A stretch of 64,000 bases of DNA from the NCBI RefSeq assembly GCF_964204865.1, contig NC_135263.1:9469426-9533425 (forward strand). Reading direction: 5' to 3'. Of the stretch, positions 28,001-40,143 are shown in pieces (positions within the stretch are counted from its first letter, which is position 1; each line of letters begins with the position of its first letter). The notes beneath the pieces are model-generated. The model had not been told where the DNA came from, did no database searches, and worked only from the letters and a program-made list of their open reading frames with translations. The position numbers were made by a program, and so were the translations under genes. This DNA is from Styela clava (taxonomy: Eukaryota; Chordata; Ascidiacea; Stolidobranchia; Styelidae).

Positions 28001-29724
28001 TTGTTCTCCAGTTTTAATTATATGATTAAGCACGGTCATCACAACACAAAACATTGAATTAAATGGGAAACGTTCTTTGCTTTACTAGACCGGGCAATTA
28101 GATTTAATTCTGCGGGAATTTGAGTTTTCATACATCGCCGATTCTTCTTCTCGTTTCCGAAATGGTGACTATATTTATTTAAAAAATGGTTAATTATTCA
28201 GGTGATGGTTTAATTTAATGATGTGAAGTACCATAATACTAGGTACAGTTAAAACTTGCTTATATAAATGCTTTTGATTGTTAATACAACATATTATCGC
28301 CAGAAAACTTGACAATTACGGCGAAAATTGCGTTTTTGACAACATCGCCATAAAGGAGCGATATTTTCGATATTTTTGCCTAAAGTTGATGAAAAGCACA
28401 TGCAATGCACTTATTATATTCAAATATATTTGAATAAAACAAAAAAAACGACATCGAAGGCGAAATATTAAAATAATCGATGAAACCCTAGTAACGACGA
28501 TATGTAATGACGATATCATATGTTTCCGAACTGCATTTATTTGGAAATTTCATAATTTTGAATTATTTTTCTAGCCATCCAATATCATTGAACAATATAT
28601 CGCCGAATGCGTCTCTAAAATACCAACTGAACGGTATTAACATTTTTGTTTTTTATTAATTATATCAAAAGTTATAACCAAAAAAACAATAAAAAAAAAA
28701 TTTTTTGAACCCAATTTTCTCGAAAACTATTAAATGAATTTTAATAATAAAACTATTTTTAGTTTTGTTTTATTGAAATCTATCCAAATATATTAAAATT
28801 TTCAATACAACTACAATAGAACAAATTTTCAAGTTTGGGGTTAAATGACAAATAATTAATTTAAACCACTCCCTGAAAAGATAAAAACAAAACTTCCGCA
28901 TAGACTAGTGAAAATTTTTTCAAATTTGACCTAAAATTCGCTGATTTATATGTGTTCGAATTTTAACTCGTGATTTCGTAAATTTCAGCAATATGTCACA
29001 TCTCAGACAATCCAATTTATGAAATTATGGAAGTTTTGTCATCTGCTATCTAGAATCCACTATGAACAACTTTCAAATATCGCCATTGAATCTATTTTCA
29101 GGTTACACTTTGGCCTACGTAGATACACAATATATATATATACAGTATACAGTATATACACAATTACTCTTTATACTTTCGTGTGAGGGCATGGAGAATT
29201 GAAGACACAGGCAGTCAGAACGAGTGGGCAAATCGCAACAATATCGTTCAGCGAGCGATCAACCGTGACGCCAAAATAACAACATATCACGCTGTAAATA
29301 GGGCGAGGCGACAAGCCTCAGGCACACCTTAAAACATCCAAAACCACTGTTTTTGGCTATTTCATGGTACGATTGTAACTGGTGTTTAATTTACCTTGCA
29401 AGCAAAGCATTTAGCCGTAGCTGTGAACGTTTTTAATGAAGGACAATGATTATATCTATTCCATGCGGTGTCGACCATATCCAATAATGTTCTTCATTTC
29501 CGCAAATAGGCTAAAAAAAGCAGTCCCTCGGAATTGGGCGACGACGATTGTGCACCAACTCGACTATATTTTAAACAAACTGTATTACTTGCGTGAAATT
29601 TTGTCAAAACATTTCCCACTGAAAACCACCAAAATTAACGCTGTGAGTAGCTCACTATATGCCACAGAAAACGAGTGGCCCAAATGCAGCAAAAAATAGT
29701 ATGTAACCTCAATGCAGCAAATAG

Positions 29725-29749
29725 ATATATATATATATATATATATATT
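29725..29749. repeat. AT dinucleotide microsatellite
   Basis: Run of alternating A and T of about 24 bases. Many shorter ones occur through the window. Confidence 0.8.
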
Positions 29750-30478
29750 ATATAACTAGCGAAGTTTGGCACAAAAGCATATTCATAGCACACCACAAAA
29801 GCCCCAGTCATTCAGGCAAACAGGTTCACATTTCAAGTAAAGCATGTACCTCATTTAAAATTTATAGTGCGTATTTTCTTGAATCAACATGCAAGTGCGA
29901 ATTTGAAGTCATATAAATATAAAAAATAGTGAGACTTAATTGTCTAACAAGCCACGATACTCTGCCACGTATGACATTTGCAGAAACGTAATACATTATA
30001 TTAATATTATAATACACTTGCAGTAATCAGTAATCAGTAGTTTATTTTTTCACCACACATGAAATACACTGAATGCATACGGAATGTAAAAGGAAGCAAA
30101 AACGGATAATTCGAGGTGAAAGGAGTCGCGAAAACCAAAATTGGTTATCGAGCGGCGACACCTGAGCTAAAGTCTAATAAATGAAGCATAAAACAATGAA
30201 AAAAAGAATATAAAGAAGTGAAAAATCGAGACGACCTGAATCCAAGAGACGCTCGAGACACAGAAAAGCAAAACCAAAAACGACGAAGCACATATGTGCG
30301 AGTAACTATGGGAACGGCAGCAGGAATGCAGTACAGTGCGATGACAGGATACCGAACCGATATCGCAGCGTTATGGAATTGATAGTTATTTAAACAGATT
30401 TTAAATATATCCCGGTAGGGATATTATGCCGATAACACGGCGTAATCATAGTTATAAATGTTTGCCAAGAGTTCGAAT

Positions 30479-30548
30479 AAGATTGCAAGTGCTGGGGTGC
30501 AAGAAGATTGCAAGTGCTGGGGTGCAAGAAGATTGCAAGTGCTGGGGT
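30479..30548 (+). repeat. Three tandem copies of a 25-bp unit
   Basis: The unit AAGATTGCAAGTGCTGGGGT plus GCAAG is repeated from 30479, 30504 and 30529, the last copy running straight into GTAAGTCG, a strong donor-like site. An ATG at 30459 reads open through all three units up to that donor (30 codons). Whether it is an exon cannot be told. Confidence 0.85.
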
Positions 30549-31723
30549 AAGTCGAATCGTCATTAATACATTACAGATAAAAATTATTCTAATCTGTGAA
30601 AAACAGGTTAACTCAACAAAGTAGATGGGTGTGACAATAAATAGCGTTGTAAATTAGTAAGCATACCGCTTGGAATCGTAAATGTAATGTATGCAGAAAT
30701 GCAGAAATGTAATGTATTATAATATTTACTATATGGACATTTCGCCTCAATGTGTCTCCGACTAGACGTGTCACGTTATATTTATATTAATTAATATTGG
30801 GGTATATTTAATTTCACAAATATTGTTACCTGAAATGTTATCAGTATAGATTTTTTTACCATTCAAAAGTTTTCTTAAACCGTTCCAGGTTGTCAAGAAT
30901 GCTAAAGCCCTCATTATTAATGAGACAATGTATGCATGTTTTTCCCCTCATGTTTGATAGATTATTTTTCGAGTGTGATTTATCACGCTGTCTATACAAA
31001 TAGGTCACGGTTTGTTAAAATAAGTCATTTTAAATCATTACTTTTGCAGCTAAATATACAGGTTCTACGATATTGCTTGCAACAATTTTATCATTTTTCT
31101 ATTGGTATATCTCCCTGCATAGTTGCATAAATTCATTAACATCTGCAAAGACACAGCAACTTCTTTAGGAAATATTGGAACCCTTATACGGCTGACTTAC
31201 CAAACAAATATACCTGCAGGGCAATATATCTAAATTAACAACAAAATAGTTACGCTATTTTAATCTAAACTGATAAGACTTGCACTGTCTTCTATGCTTC
31301 TCATTCATCTTTATTCAATGATTTCCTTTTGAGTCCATTTACAAAAACGTTTATATATATATAACAAGTGGATTTCAATGTCGATTCAAAAAACGAAACA
31401 CGCAAACTTTCGCGGTAAGTGTGGGGGATGCTTCATATATATAAATTGATTGATTATTTTTTTGAATTCAGCAACTGGTATTTATAGCGTAATAATTTCA
31501 TTCACCTTACGAAGCATAACCCTTAAAATATATCACGGCCTGCTCAAATGAAGAAAACAAACTATGCGGGAAGAAATGAAAGCTTTTTGATTTCTGAATA
31601 TTTATTCTTAATAGGGTAATACTTTTGAAATAGTGTCAAACAAAGCAAAGTTAAATCTTTGTTAATGCAATAATAATAAATGGAAACTCTATCTATGTCA
31701 ACGTAGACTCAATGCTGAAAAAA

Positions 31724-31825
31724 GGCGCTCCAGAAGTATGTCCACCAAGATGGCGCACAACCTGAACCCCAATCTGATACACATATTATGTTCAGGTTGT
31801 GCGCCAATACTTCTGGAGGTCCGAA
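31724..31825. repeat. Foldback element, copy C
   Basis: Arms GCTCCAGAAGTATGTCCACC at the left and ATACTTCTGGAGGTCC at the right around an AACCTGAACC core. It is slightly shortened in the right arm, where the CATCTTGG block is missing. It is adjacent to copy D, downstream of the SLC23 gene. Confidence 0.8.
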
Positions 31826-31839
31826 AAAATCTATCACAA

Positions 31840-32037
31840 CAAATTTAGCAGTGCGATTAAAATAATGTATACACATTCCAATGGGTGCTCCCGTAGTATG
31901 TACACCAAGATGGCGCACAGCCTGAACTCTAACCTGGTACACATACTATGTTCAGGATGTGCGCCATCTTGATGCACATACTACGGGAGCGCCCATTAAA
32001 ATGTGTATACATTGTTTTAATCGCACTGCTAAATTTG
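31840..32037. repeat. Foldback element, copy D, with extended 88-nt arms
   Basis: The arms 31840-31927 and 31951-32038 are inverted copies differing at only a handful of bases. The inner parts are the usual foldback arms; the outer 45 bases (TTTAGCAGTGCGATTAAAA and so on) are absent from the other copies. It ends 40 bases beyond the stop codon of the SLC23 gene. Confidence 0.85.
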
Positions 32038-32079
32038 TTTATATCACAATTTATGCTTTAGGAATGCCTGTTGTCCATT

Positions 32080-35000
32080 TTATATTCTTGTTCTTGGTTT
32101 TAAGAAGTTGGGGCAAACTGGGATCCACTTTGTCCATTTCCAGTCAGTTTTAAAAGGAAGTTGGTACACAAGTCCGGATGATTTAGTACCGGACTTTGAT
32201 GCATAAAATCCGACCAATCCTCTTTCTTCTCTTGTTCCTGTAAGGGGTTTTGCAATGATATAAAATGTGTGGTACCACTTTATATAAATATTACACATGT
32301 ACGTACCAGGTGCAATATTATCTAACGCAAATCCAACAATGCCTCCGACGAACATGGGACTGCGAATCAACACGCGAATAATATTATTGAGTTCTTCAAT
32401 ACCAACATCTACTCTGTCTCCATGTCTTACTGCGTACATTGGAAGAACAACTCCGAACAAAATACTGAATCCGAAAATGAATAAGTTCCTGGAAAGAGAA
32501 TACTTTAGAAACAAAACGAAGAAGGCTAGAGAATATGAATATAGACATAGGTAGAGACTGGACGTCGAAATGATAAAATTTGGCAAGTGTGTACTGCCAC
32601 ACATAGATGTCGATCTATTATACTGCTTTACATACATATATATCAACTAAAATGACTCAAAAATTTCATTACGAACAATCAGCTCGATTTAAGTATTGGC
32701 TTGGGATGTATATAATTTGAATTCGACTCCAATTCAGAGAAAATCAAATTTTGATAGCAAAGGTATTTGAACCTACCTCTAATGCCAACCAAAAAATACT
32801 TTATTAGTACTTTTAAAACATTCATTTTTATTCTGAAATCTAACCTGTTTTTACTCATATCCACGTGTTTCAAAGTATCAACCCCGATTGCCAAGATCAT
32901 TCCCATTGTAGCACATACAGTTCCACCAAGTACAACCACAGGAAGACTTGAAAATACACTCAAGAATTTTGTGAAAAGTCCAAAAATAAACATTATCAGT
33001 CCAGTTACTTGGAAAACCTGAAAATTAAATAACAAAATAAATTTGTGAATTCCAATGTTTTATTTTTATTTTAAATAGGCTTGGTTTAGGTGGATAAGAA
33101 TTTGATATAAAAAATATAAAAAGTAATATGTCTGTTATAGTGGAGAACTTTTTTTTGTACATGCGGCGCGTGCGTGAAGCACCTCGATCAAAATTCACTT
33201 CAAAACAGCGGTTAAAATGAGTGGGTATGTCATAGAGTTTTTTAATATGCTAAAGAGGATGAAAAAAATTGAGGGACATTGTATAATACTGAATAACAAT
33301 GACATGAATGGAACATTTTTTGGACCTCCTGAAGTATGCGCACCAAGATGGCACACAACCTGAACTCAGGTTGTGTACCAGGTTAGGGTTCAGGTTGTGC
33401 GACATCTTGGTGCGCATACTTCAGGAATACCATAAAATACAAACAAACACTTACCCTGCGACTCGCGACTTTTGACACTCCAAGCAACACTATGTTGTGA
33501 CTCCAAGTCGTTGTAGCGTTGCCGGTGCCAAACAGACCAGATAAAAGAATACAGATTCCTTCCATAAACACGCCTCTGATCAAAAACAATTTTTAAAGTA
33601 ATAAAGAGAAATGCGTCCAAGAAAAGCACCAAGATTCCTGAAAAGATTGTCTGACGATGCTTTACGGAGGCGGTCAAGCGTGACAGAACAAAAAATTGTT
33701 TTACTCCAATGAAAACCGGAGGAGCAAAATTAGAGATGAAATATCGGGTACCATAAGACTCAGGAAAAAAAAATAGGAATATTGAAAAGACTTCTTGCGC
33801 CATAGAGTATTGAACATTTGAAATTTGTTGTTCCATTAGTAAAGTCATTTTTCACAACACTACTCACCCGAGCAACAACAACAACAACAGGATGAACAAC
33901 AACCATTCAGCAAAACGAGTTATAGACCTACATCGCGATCAGTAATTAAAATAAAAGGCCAGAATAATCACATTGAAGGATTGAATCTTGGACAATGATT
34001 TAGGTATACCTATTTATTTATAATGGGTCATTTATTTACTAACCGATTAACAGCATGTTTCGGTGGCGATGGTTCGTCACAAACAACAGCAGTTGCATTG
34101 TAATCCCCTATTGATTCCAATATTCCTGGCAATACCGCCGCCATCATTCCCAGAATGCTTCTTGCTGTAAATATTGGAAAGCCAAACTGGAACGGGTAGG
34201 GGAAGCGAATCCTGAAAAAGAAGTATCACTTAATAAATTGGGCAATTAGTTGGCGATATGCACTATACACAACGCCGGATTTACCATTAAACAATATAAG
34301 CACGTGCTTAGGGTAACAAGCAAAGAGGGGCACCAAAGAAATTTTAGAGCAGAATTTTATATAGTTTATCGGTGTTTAAAAATATTACGAGTTCACCAGA
34401 CGACTCAAACCTCAAAATGTTCGCTTATTTTTTTCGTCTTCAATTATCATATTAACCTACTATATTAAAAATAAACACTGAAACTTATTTATTGGACACG
34501 AAATGGGCCTATGAGTCGTTTTCTTAAATTGTTGTTGTTTTTTCTTTCTAGTATTCACTTTGTTGCTGCATTTTTGTTTTAAAAAAAGTTCTTTTCTCTT
34601 CAACAATTGGACCAATGAACTATTTACACTATGTGGCGGTTCCACGATCGCATTTCAACGATCTAGTGGTCAGCGAAGTCGGAAGTTTTTTGATAAGGTA
34701 GACCAGGGTGGTCCAAACCCTGTCATGCTGATACATTCCGTGCGGTTCACAGAACAATTTTAGCGTATATTTGTATCTAATGGAGGAACGTTTTTGAGTT
34801 TTTTTTTAGGTATTCCAACTGGGGTCGAGATCCCGAGATTCAAACCCCTTTTCCAACGCTTTGTGCCTTTATTTTAGTAAAAACACTCCTATATTTACAA
34901 GCGTCGGCCATGTGACAGTAGTGACGAAACGCAGAGCCGACTTAACGCTGCGCAATCCAGTTTTTTTTTTAGCTAGGTCCCGAAATACTTAGACGGACTT

Positions 35001-38000
35001 GGTTGGTATTTGACAATGGCTCTTAGCTTGCTCACGCTGCAAGTTTTTAAATTACTCAATATAACAATTCGTAATAAAATGAGTGTCGAAAGAAAGGTGA
35101 CATAAGGAAAACACGGCGGAAACGTATTTCCTTGCCCATCACACAGTGCCTGGTTTCATTTCAAGTAATATCTGTCACGAAAGAATATAAATTGAAGCTA
35201 CATTAAACGCAAGATGGGCAAAGTACAACGGTAATTCTCGGGAATTAACTTTAAAATAACTGAACGCTATATATATCTTATTTAAAAGAACGCCACCCAT
35301 GCAACATATTAATAGTCTGATTAGAACGGTAAACTCTCGTTGTTTATTAAATTCAAAGTAAGTAAACTCGCGATATTTCGATCACTTGCGGCCCGCGAGC
35401 CCTCCTCAAAAGTTTTTGCGGCGATATATCGGTTGAGCTCTAATCCTGAGGGAGTCACAACTATAGTTTGAAATTTTACCGGTGACTACTAGGTACCGGT
35501 AAAATTTCAAACTATAGTTGTGACTTGTATCATTTGGTATTTCGATTCACGTTGAGACTGGAGACATGAATCTTTATTGTCACACTCCCTCAGGATTAGA
35601 GCTCAACCGATATATCGCCCGGTATTGCGTGTTTGCCGATATTGAAAAACCTTAAAATGTTCGTAAAAGTTGTTTTATTTACTGTTGGTTGTGATTATTT
35701 TTAATGAATAATCCACTTTTGAGGTTTATTGTTTTTGTAATTAAATTGCACATGAGGGGTCACCAAAGTCTTCAGTGCTTATAGGGCACCAAAGGGGCTT
35801 AATCCGCCCCCGACTATACATTTGACTTCGTGTAAACAATAGAAATGGTCAGCTGAAAATTTCTCTGCTAACAATAAAACTAAACCAAGATGAGTGACGC
35901 TAATTTACAGTTTCGAATTTCGTGAGATGATATCGTTATGAATGTTTCCCCAAGCATTAACGTGTTTTGTTTATTTTCGTTACATTGACTAACAATAATA
36001 TATCAAAGGTGACGCAACGATTGAAATTCTGAAAGTCGCTTAGAGACATTTTTAACTAAGACAGAGTTTCAGATTTTTAGGCATTATCTAATACTTTTAG
36101 CGGATATTTGTCAGTTTTTAGTTGCATTTCCGAAATGTGGATATGCAATTTATGGTCATTTTGAAGATTTTGTTTTCCCTAAAAAAAAATCTGATATATA
36201 TACTATAATAAGCTAAAATTATTTATCTTTTGAATGACAGGACTATTTTGAATCAAAATGTTAGTTATGAAACAGGGTAACAATTTGTAAGTGCCAACTG
36301 GCAAAAATCTATTAAGAATTTTGTAATAGTGAAATATAGGGAGTGATTTTCTGAGTTCAAGAGTCAGAGGAAACTCATTAATCATTTTATAAACAACCAA
36401 AACATTTGAAATACATATCATACAACCCATTAATTTTAATTATATATTTCACACTGGTAATAACGGGGATAATGACATACAATTTAAATACGAAATTTAC
36501 ATATTTTTTATAATAATGTAGATATGCATTGTAGATGCTATAAATATCTATAGTACAAAGCTGACAGGTTCTTACCACGGGCTTCTCGAAATTGCATTAG
36601 ACCCGTCAGTGCGAGCATTATATGATGGATCGTTCGGATCATCAGAAAAACCACCAGCGATTGTAATAACGTAGCATACAAACCAACCCAACAACGTCGC
36701 TAGTAGTATCTGAGTGAAAAAGAGGTCTGTTACTTAAAAACCAGATTATATATTTGAGCTATTCACTACATAGCCGCCAGAAAACAGCAACTGTAGGTTC
36801 TGTACAGCATTTTAATTTGCTTCGCTCGATCTGACTGAAAAGCACATTTATCGTTCTATAGCGTTTCCCATAAACATATCAATAGTAAATATTTTCAGTA
36901 AAATATTTTGAATTTTTACTGAACTGATAAAAGTAAGTAGGTCTGCTTTATTGCTTTAATCACTTGCAATAATTATATTTTAAGAAGTGAGAATTTATGT
37001 ACTTCATATAATTATTTTACAATCAATCTCACCGGGAACATGGAAAATAAAGGCAATTTCGATTTTGACGTAATCTTCAATTTGTTTCTCTTGAACTCGC
37101 AATTAGGAATCGGTACAAGTACTTTTTCCATGCATATCGCAAATATGAAGAACAATGCAACAACTCTGTAAAACATTTGCTAAAATAATCGAACATTCAG
37201 AACATAGAGCGCTTATGCACAAGCCGTATATAATCCATAATAAATAATCAAATATAATCTTAAATTTAATTGACGAATATAGCAGCAATATGTTTATAAA
37301 AACAACAATTGTGCGATTTACTTTTATGACGGATATTTTGCAAATGTTGATTGCCTGAACGGCTTAAACATATTAGCTTGTCCCCAATTTTATGATGGAT
37401 CAGCTTCAACCAAAATCCATCAGCGTTTCAAACAAGCTAATAATTCCGATAACAATTTTTTGAGTATACTATTTTTTGAGTCTTTCATTGGCTCAAAAAA
37501 ATAATCAGTCCGAATTAGTTTTTGAATTTTCAGACCATTATTAATTAAAGATGCCATACACTCATACTGAATTTTAAATAATCTACATTATATTTTCAGT
37601 TTTTACTAACACCAAATCTTTGTTTCGCATATTTGCGATGTTGATTTGCTGTCGTTGTAAACATTGTTGAAATATTTACCGCAAACAGTCATGGACAGAA
37701 CACACATGTAAAACAAACATAAATGTATCACGGTAGCAATGTTAAGTTCATACAAGAGAGAGATTCCCCATTGATCACTCGATATCTGTTCGGCTGTTTC
37801 AAATATACCATACGAAAGCAAAACCAAGGTAGGTGCAATGGTGAGCGGTCCGATGAAACGTAGTAAGAATCCCATGGCACCAGTCAAGCCAAGCGCCAAC
37901 TGTAGAAACGAAGCGCAAATGATGCCGCCCTGTATCTGTAAAATAGCAATCGTTTTCAAATTTGCATTAGGAAAATCATTGATAATATAACAAAATAATA

Positions 38001-40143
38001 TTGGCGCAAATCAAATAAACTGAACATCTTGCATCTGTCTTTTTGAATGAATATATGGATCCTTAAACATTGAACAATTTTGCATGAAATATTAGGAAAA
38101 AGACTGAAAGTCGAAATATGGCAAATTTGATATATTTTTTGCATAATCGTTATATAACTTTTTTTAAGTGTGTTTGCAATAAAGAAATTTATTTACTATA
38201 CGCCTAAGAACTGTGGCAACTAATTGAGGGCTCAGTTACTTTTGCATAAAAATTGTAACCTTGTCACCAAAATTAAACAATTTCAAAAACGAGAATATCG
38301 GTCGGAGACCGAAGACTTACCGATCGAAGGTTAGGGGATTCCCCAAAACAGCTTCGAGCAAGTGACACCGTGTGTCCTATCACTAATTAATTAAAAACTC
38401 GCTAATTATACGACATAATTCATCTAAAATCAATAGGCTTCTGATCCGAGCTATGATGAATGCACATGCAAAATTTGAAGATTCAACCTCGCTTTCGTGA
38501 GATATCGCGTGCATCTAACAGACAGACAGACAAACAGACAAATACCTATCAACATACTTACCGATTAAAATCGATAAGTAATTACCGATTAAAATCGATA
38601 AGTAATAAGTAACATATTAATTACTTCATGTAGACGAAGAAGCCAAAGTTCATTGCTACTTCTTATAATTCCATCGTTGTCTCTGTAATAATTTGATTCG
38701 TCATCTACATTTATTGTTTTGTTCATCAGGTTATCATGAATTGTTTTGCTTGAATTTTGACCCAACTCGACCGAAAAGTCGATGTGAGAAGAATTTGGAT
38801 TCAAGTCCAATTGTGCCGGACATTTGAGGTCGGGTGAACTCATTATACTTATCTGAGATGATAAATAAGCTGCGGTCAAACTCTCAATCAGCGGGAGTCT
38901 GAATATAGAGTAAACTGTTTCAATTTTGAAGGTAAGAAAAGACAACACACTATTAATACATAGCCATCCATACCACGCGGTTCGGATTAGCGTGTAATGC
39001 TTGCAATACAGATGAAGAGTTCTAGATCAATGAGCATCAGCTATCAGTCACATTCTGTACCTTTGCGTAATTTTGTTTCGGAGTTGCCTATATATTTACT
39101 GTGTCTTACTGTTGTAGTAACATTTGTATGTATTTCATTGCCGCAAAAGTGTGGCGAACTGATCATTAGTACTATATTTAATTCTAAGATTTTGAATTAA
39201 TTTGTATTGAGCATAATTCAGCCCAGTAGGTAAAGTGGATCTTCTGTAGAAAGCACCCGCCAATAAAAAAAACCGGCCGCCGCTTGAAATAATAATCTAG
39301 TGATTATCTAGTTGCAATTTTCATTGATTGATGGAATGAAGCTATGTCAGTGTTAGCGAACGCGCAATTACCTAAAACGTGGCGACCGCAATCTGCAGAA
39401 CTTAAAATGCGACTGGGTGTTTTTCTCAAATCTCATATTTTTTGCATCAGTGGCAGGAGCTTTCTATACAAAAGATCCGTGGACGTTTTGAGGTCAAGAG
39501 TTTCATGTACATCTCACCGTAATCCGAATGTTGTTTGAATGAAGGTAGAAATCCCGGAAACCACAAAAACAGTTCCAATCATATATGTTTTGTAATCAGT
39601 CACGGCTTCTGAATTATCAGCACACATGACAGTCATAACGATCAAAGGAAACGTTACCATGAGGCTGATACATAGAAGAAATTGCTGAAATATAAATGCG
39701 CAATGTTTTCTATTGGTTATAAAAAGGGACGCTCCCGAAGTATGTACACCAAGATGGCGCACAACCTGAACTCTAACCTGGTGCACATACTATTTTCAGG
39801 TTGTGCGCCATCTTGGTACACATACTTCTGGAGGTCTAAAAAAGTATACTGTCTACTCGATTTAGATTTTCCTCATCTGTTGAAATGCTAAAATAAGCCG
39901 AAAATTATTGAATAAGATAATATTTATTCCCTTGAGCTTAAACAATACCTGGAAACCGAACAAGGAAGATGTATACCATGGAGGAGATTCGTCTACTCGA
40001 TAAAGCAAAGAGTCGTTTGATTTGTCTTCACCACTTTCAGTACGAATATCACCATTGCTGCTTAACGTGACTGTGGCCACAGATTCCTCCCGTGTATTAA
40101 CACACTTTGAATCATCTTGGCGTTTACATGATTTGTTTCCCAT
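32080..40143 (-). CDS. SLC23/nucleobase-ascorbate transporter family protein, 11 exons, degenerate signature
   Basis: Multipass membrane transporter of 638 residues in the family of vertebrate SLC23 ascorbate transporters. Exons on the minus strand: 40143-39949, 39684-39518, 38898-38625, 37935-37680, 37121-37033, 36709-36576, 34211-34044, 33575-33455, 33017-32845, 32488-32307, 32237-32080; sum 1917 nt, all phases match. Family blocks in order: ESPPWY before TM1, QTTFGLRLP (TM3), a loop with LKCPA and several N-glycosylation sites (NSS, NKT), GLTGAMGFLLRFIGPLTIAPT, FRFPYP-like block (IRFPYPFQFG), ESIGDY (404-409), PKHAVNRG, GLFGTGNATTTWS, PVVVLGG, and GTREERGL near the C-terminus. Odd: the family signature [QEP]-N-x-G-x4-T-[RKG] reads HNIVLLGVSK (454-463), the TM1 QH is QQ (65-66) and the TM3 QGxSFAF block reads ESLTAAY. 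Substrate therefore uncertain; transport activity not assured. Exon 5's acceptor is weak. Confidence 0.9.
33321..33426. repeat. Foldback element, copy E
   Basis: Arms CCTGAAGTATGCGCACCAAG and the facing CTTGGTGCGCATACTTCAGG. The core contains a second small inversion (CCTGAACTCAGGTTGTG). It sits in an SLC23 intron, 29 bases past exon 8's donor. Confidence 0.85.
34491..34525 (+). repeat. Short dispersed repeat ATTGGACACGAAATG, copy 3
   Basis: Core ATTGGACACGAAATG followed by GGCCTATGAGTCGTTTTC, resembling the other two copies. It lies in the SLC23 intron between exons 6 and 7. Confidence 0.5.
35421..35618. repeat. Nested perfect inverted repeats (hairpin within hairpin)
   Basis: Outer arms 35421-35455 and 35584-35618 are perfect 35-nt inverted copies (GCGATATATCGGTTGAGCTC...). 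Inside, 35453-35483 and 35495-35525 form a perfect 31-nt inverted pair with an 11-nt loop (AGTCACAACTATAG... TTTTACCGGT). A 58-nt unpaired spacer lies between the inner hairpin and the right outer arm. It is within the SLC23 intron between exons 6 and 7. Probably a foldback or MITE-type element. Confidence 0.85.
38288..38609. repeat. Dispersed repeat, fuller copy, with a tandem 24-bp tail
   Basis: Shares both ends with 5157-5254 and has about 220 additional internal bases. The 24-bp tail TTACCGATTAAAATCGATAA plus GTAA is present twice in tandem here (38559-38606), once in the other copy. Its end lies 15 bases from the donor of SLC23 exon 3 (minus strand). Confidence 0.75.
39729..39834. repeat. 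Foldback element, copy F
   Basis: Arms GCTCCCGAAGTATGTACACC and ACACATACTTCTGGAGGTC around CCTGAACTCTAACCTGG. It lies in SLC23 intron 1, 45 bases before the exon 2 acceptor. Confidence 0.85.

Larger units (their letters stand above)
24042..31700. other. Long intergenic stretch, no gene recognised
   Basis: About 7.7 kb of AT-rich sequence between the heads or tails of two minus-strand genes. Only short frames with no family resemblance are present. It includes the second ATTGGACACGAAATG copy (25003-25027), AT dinucleotide tracts (for example 29725-29749) and a triple 25-bp repeat (30479-30548). The calpain promoter and 5' UTR must lie just above 24041. Confidence 0.5.

Noticed and set aside
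30479-30548. Possible CRISPR-like repeat array
   Set aside because: The 25-bp units are directly adjacent with no spacers, and the host is a eukaryote.
34690-34750. CAGGGTGGTCCAAACCCTG, looks like a hAT terminus
   Set aside because: No matching inverted end or target duplication could be found nearby.
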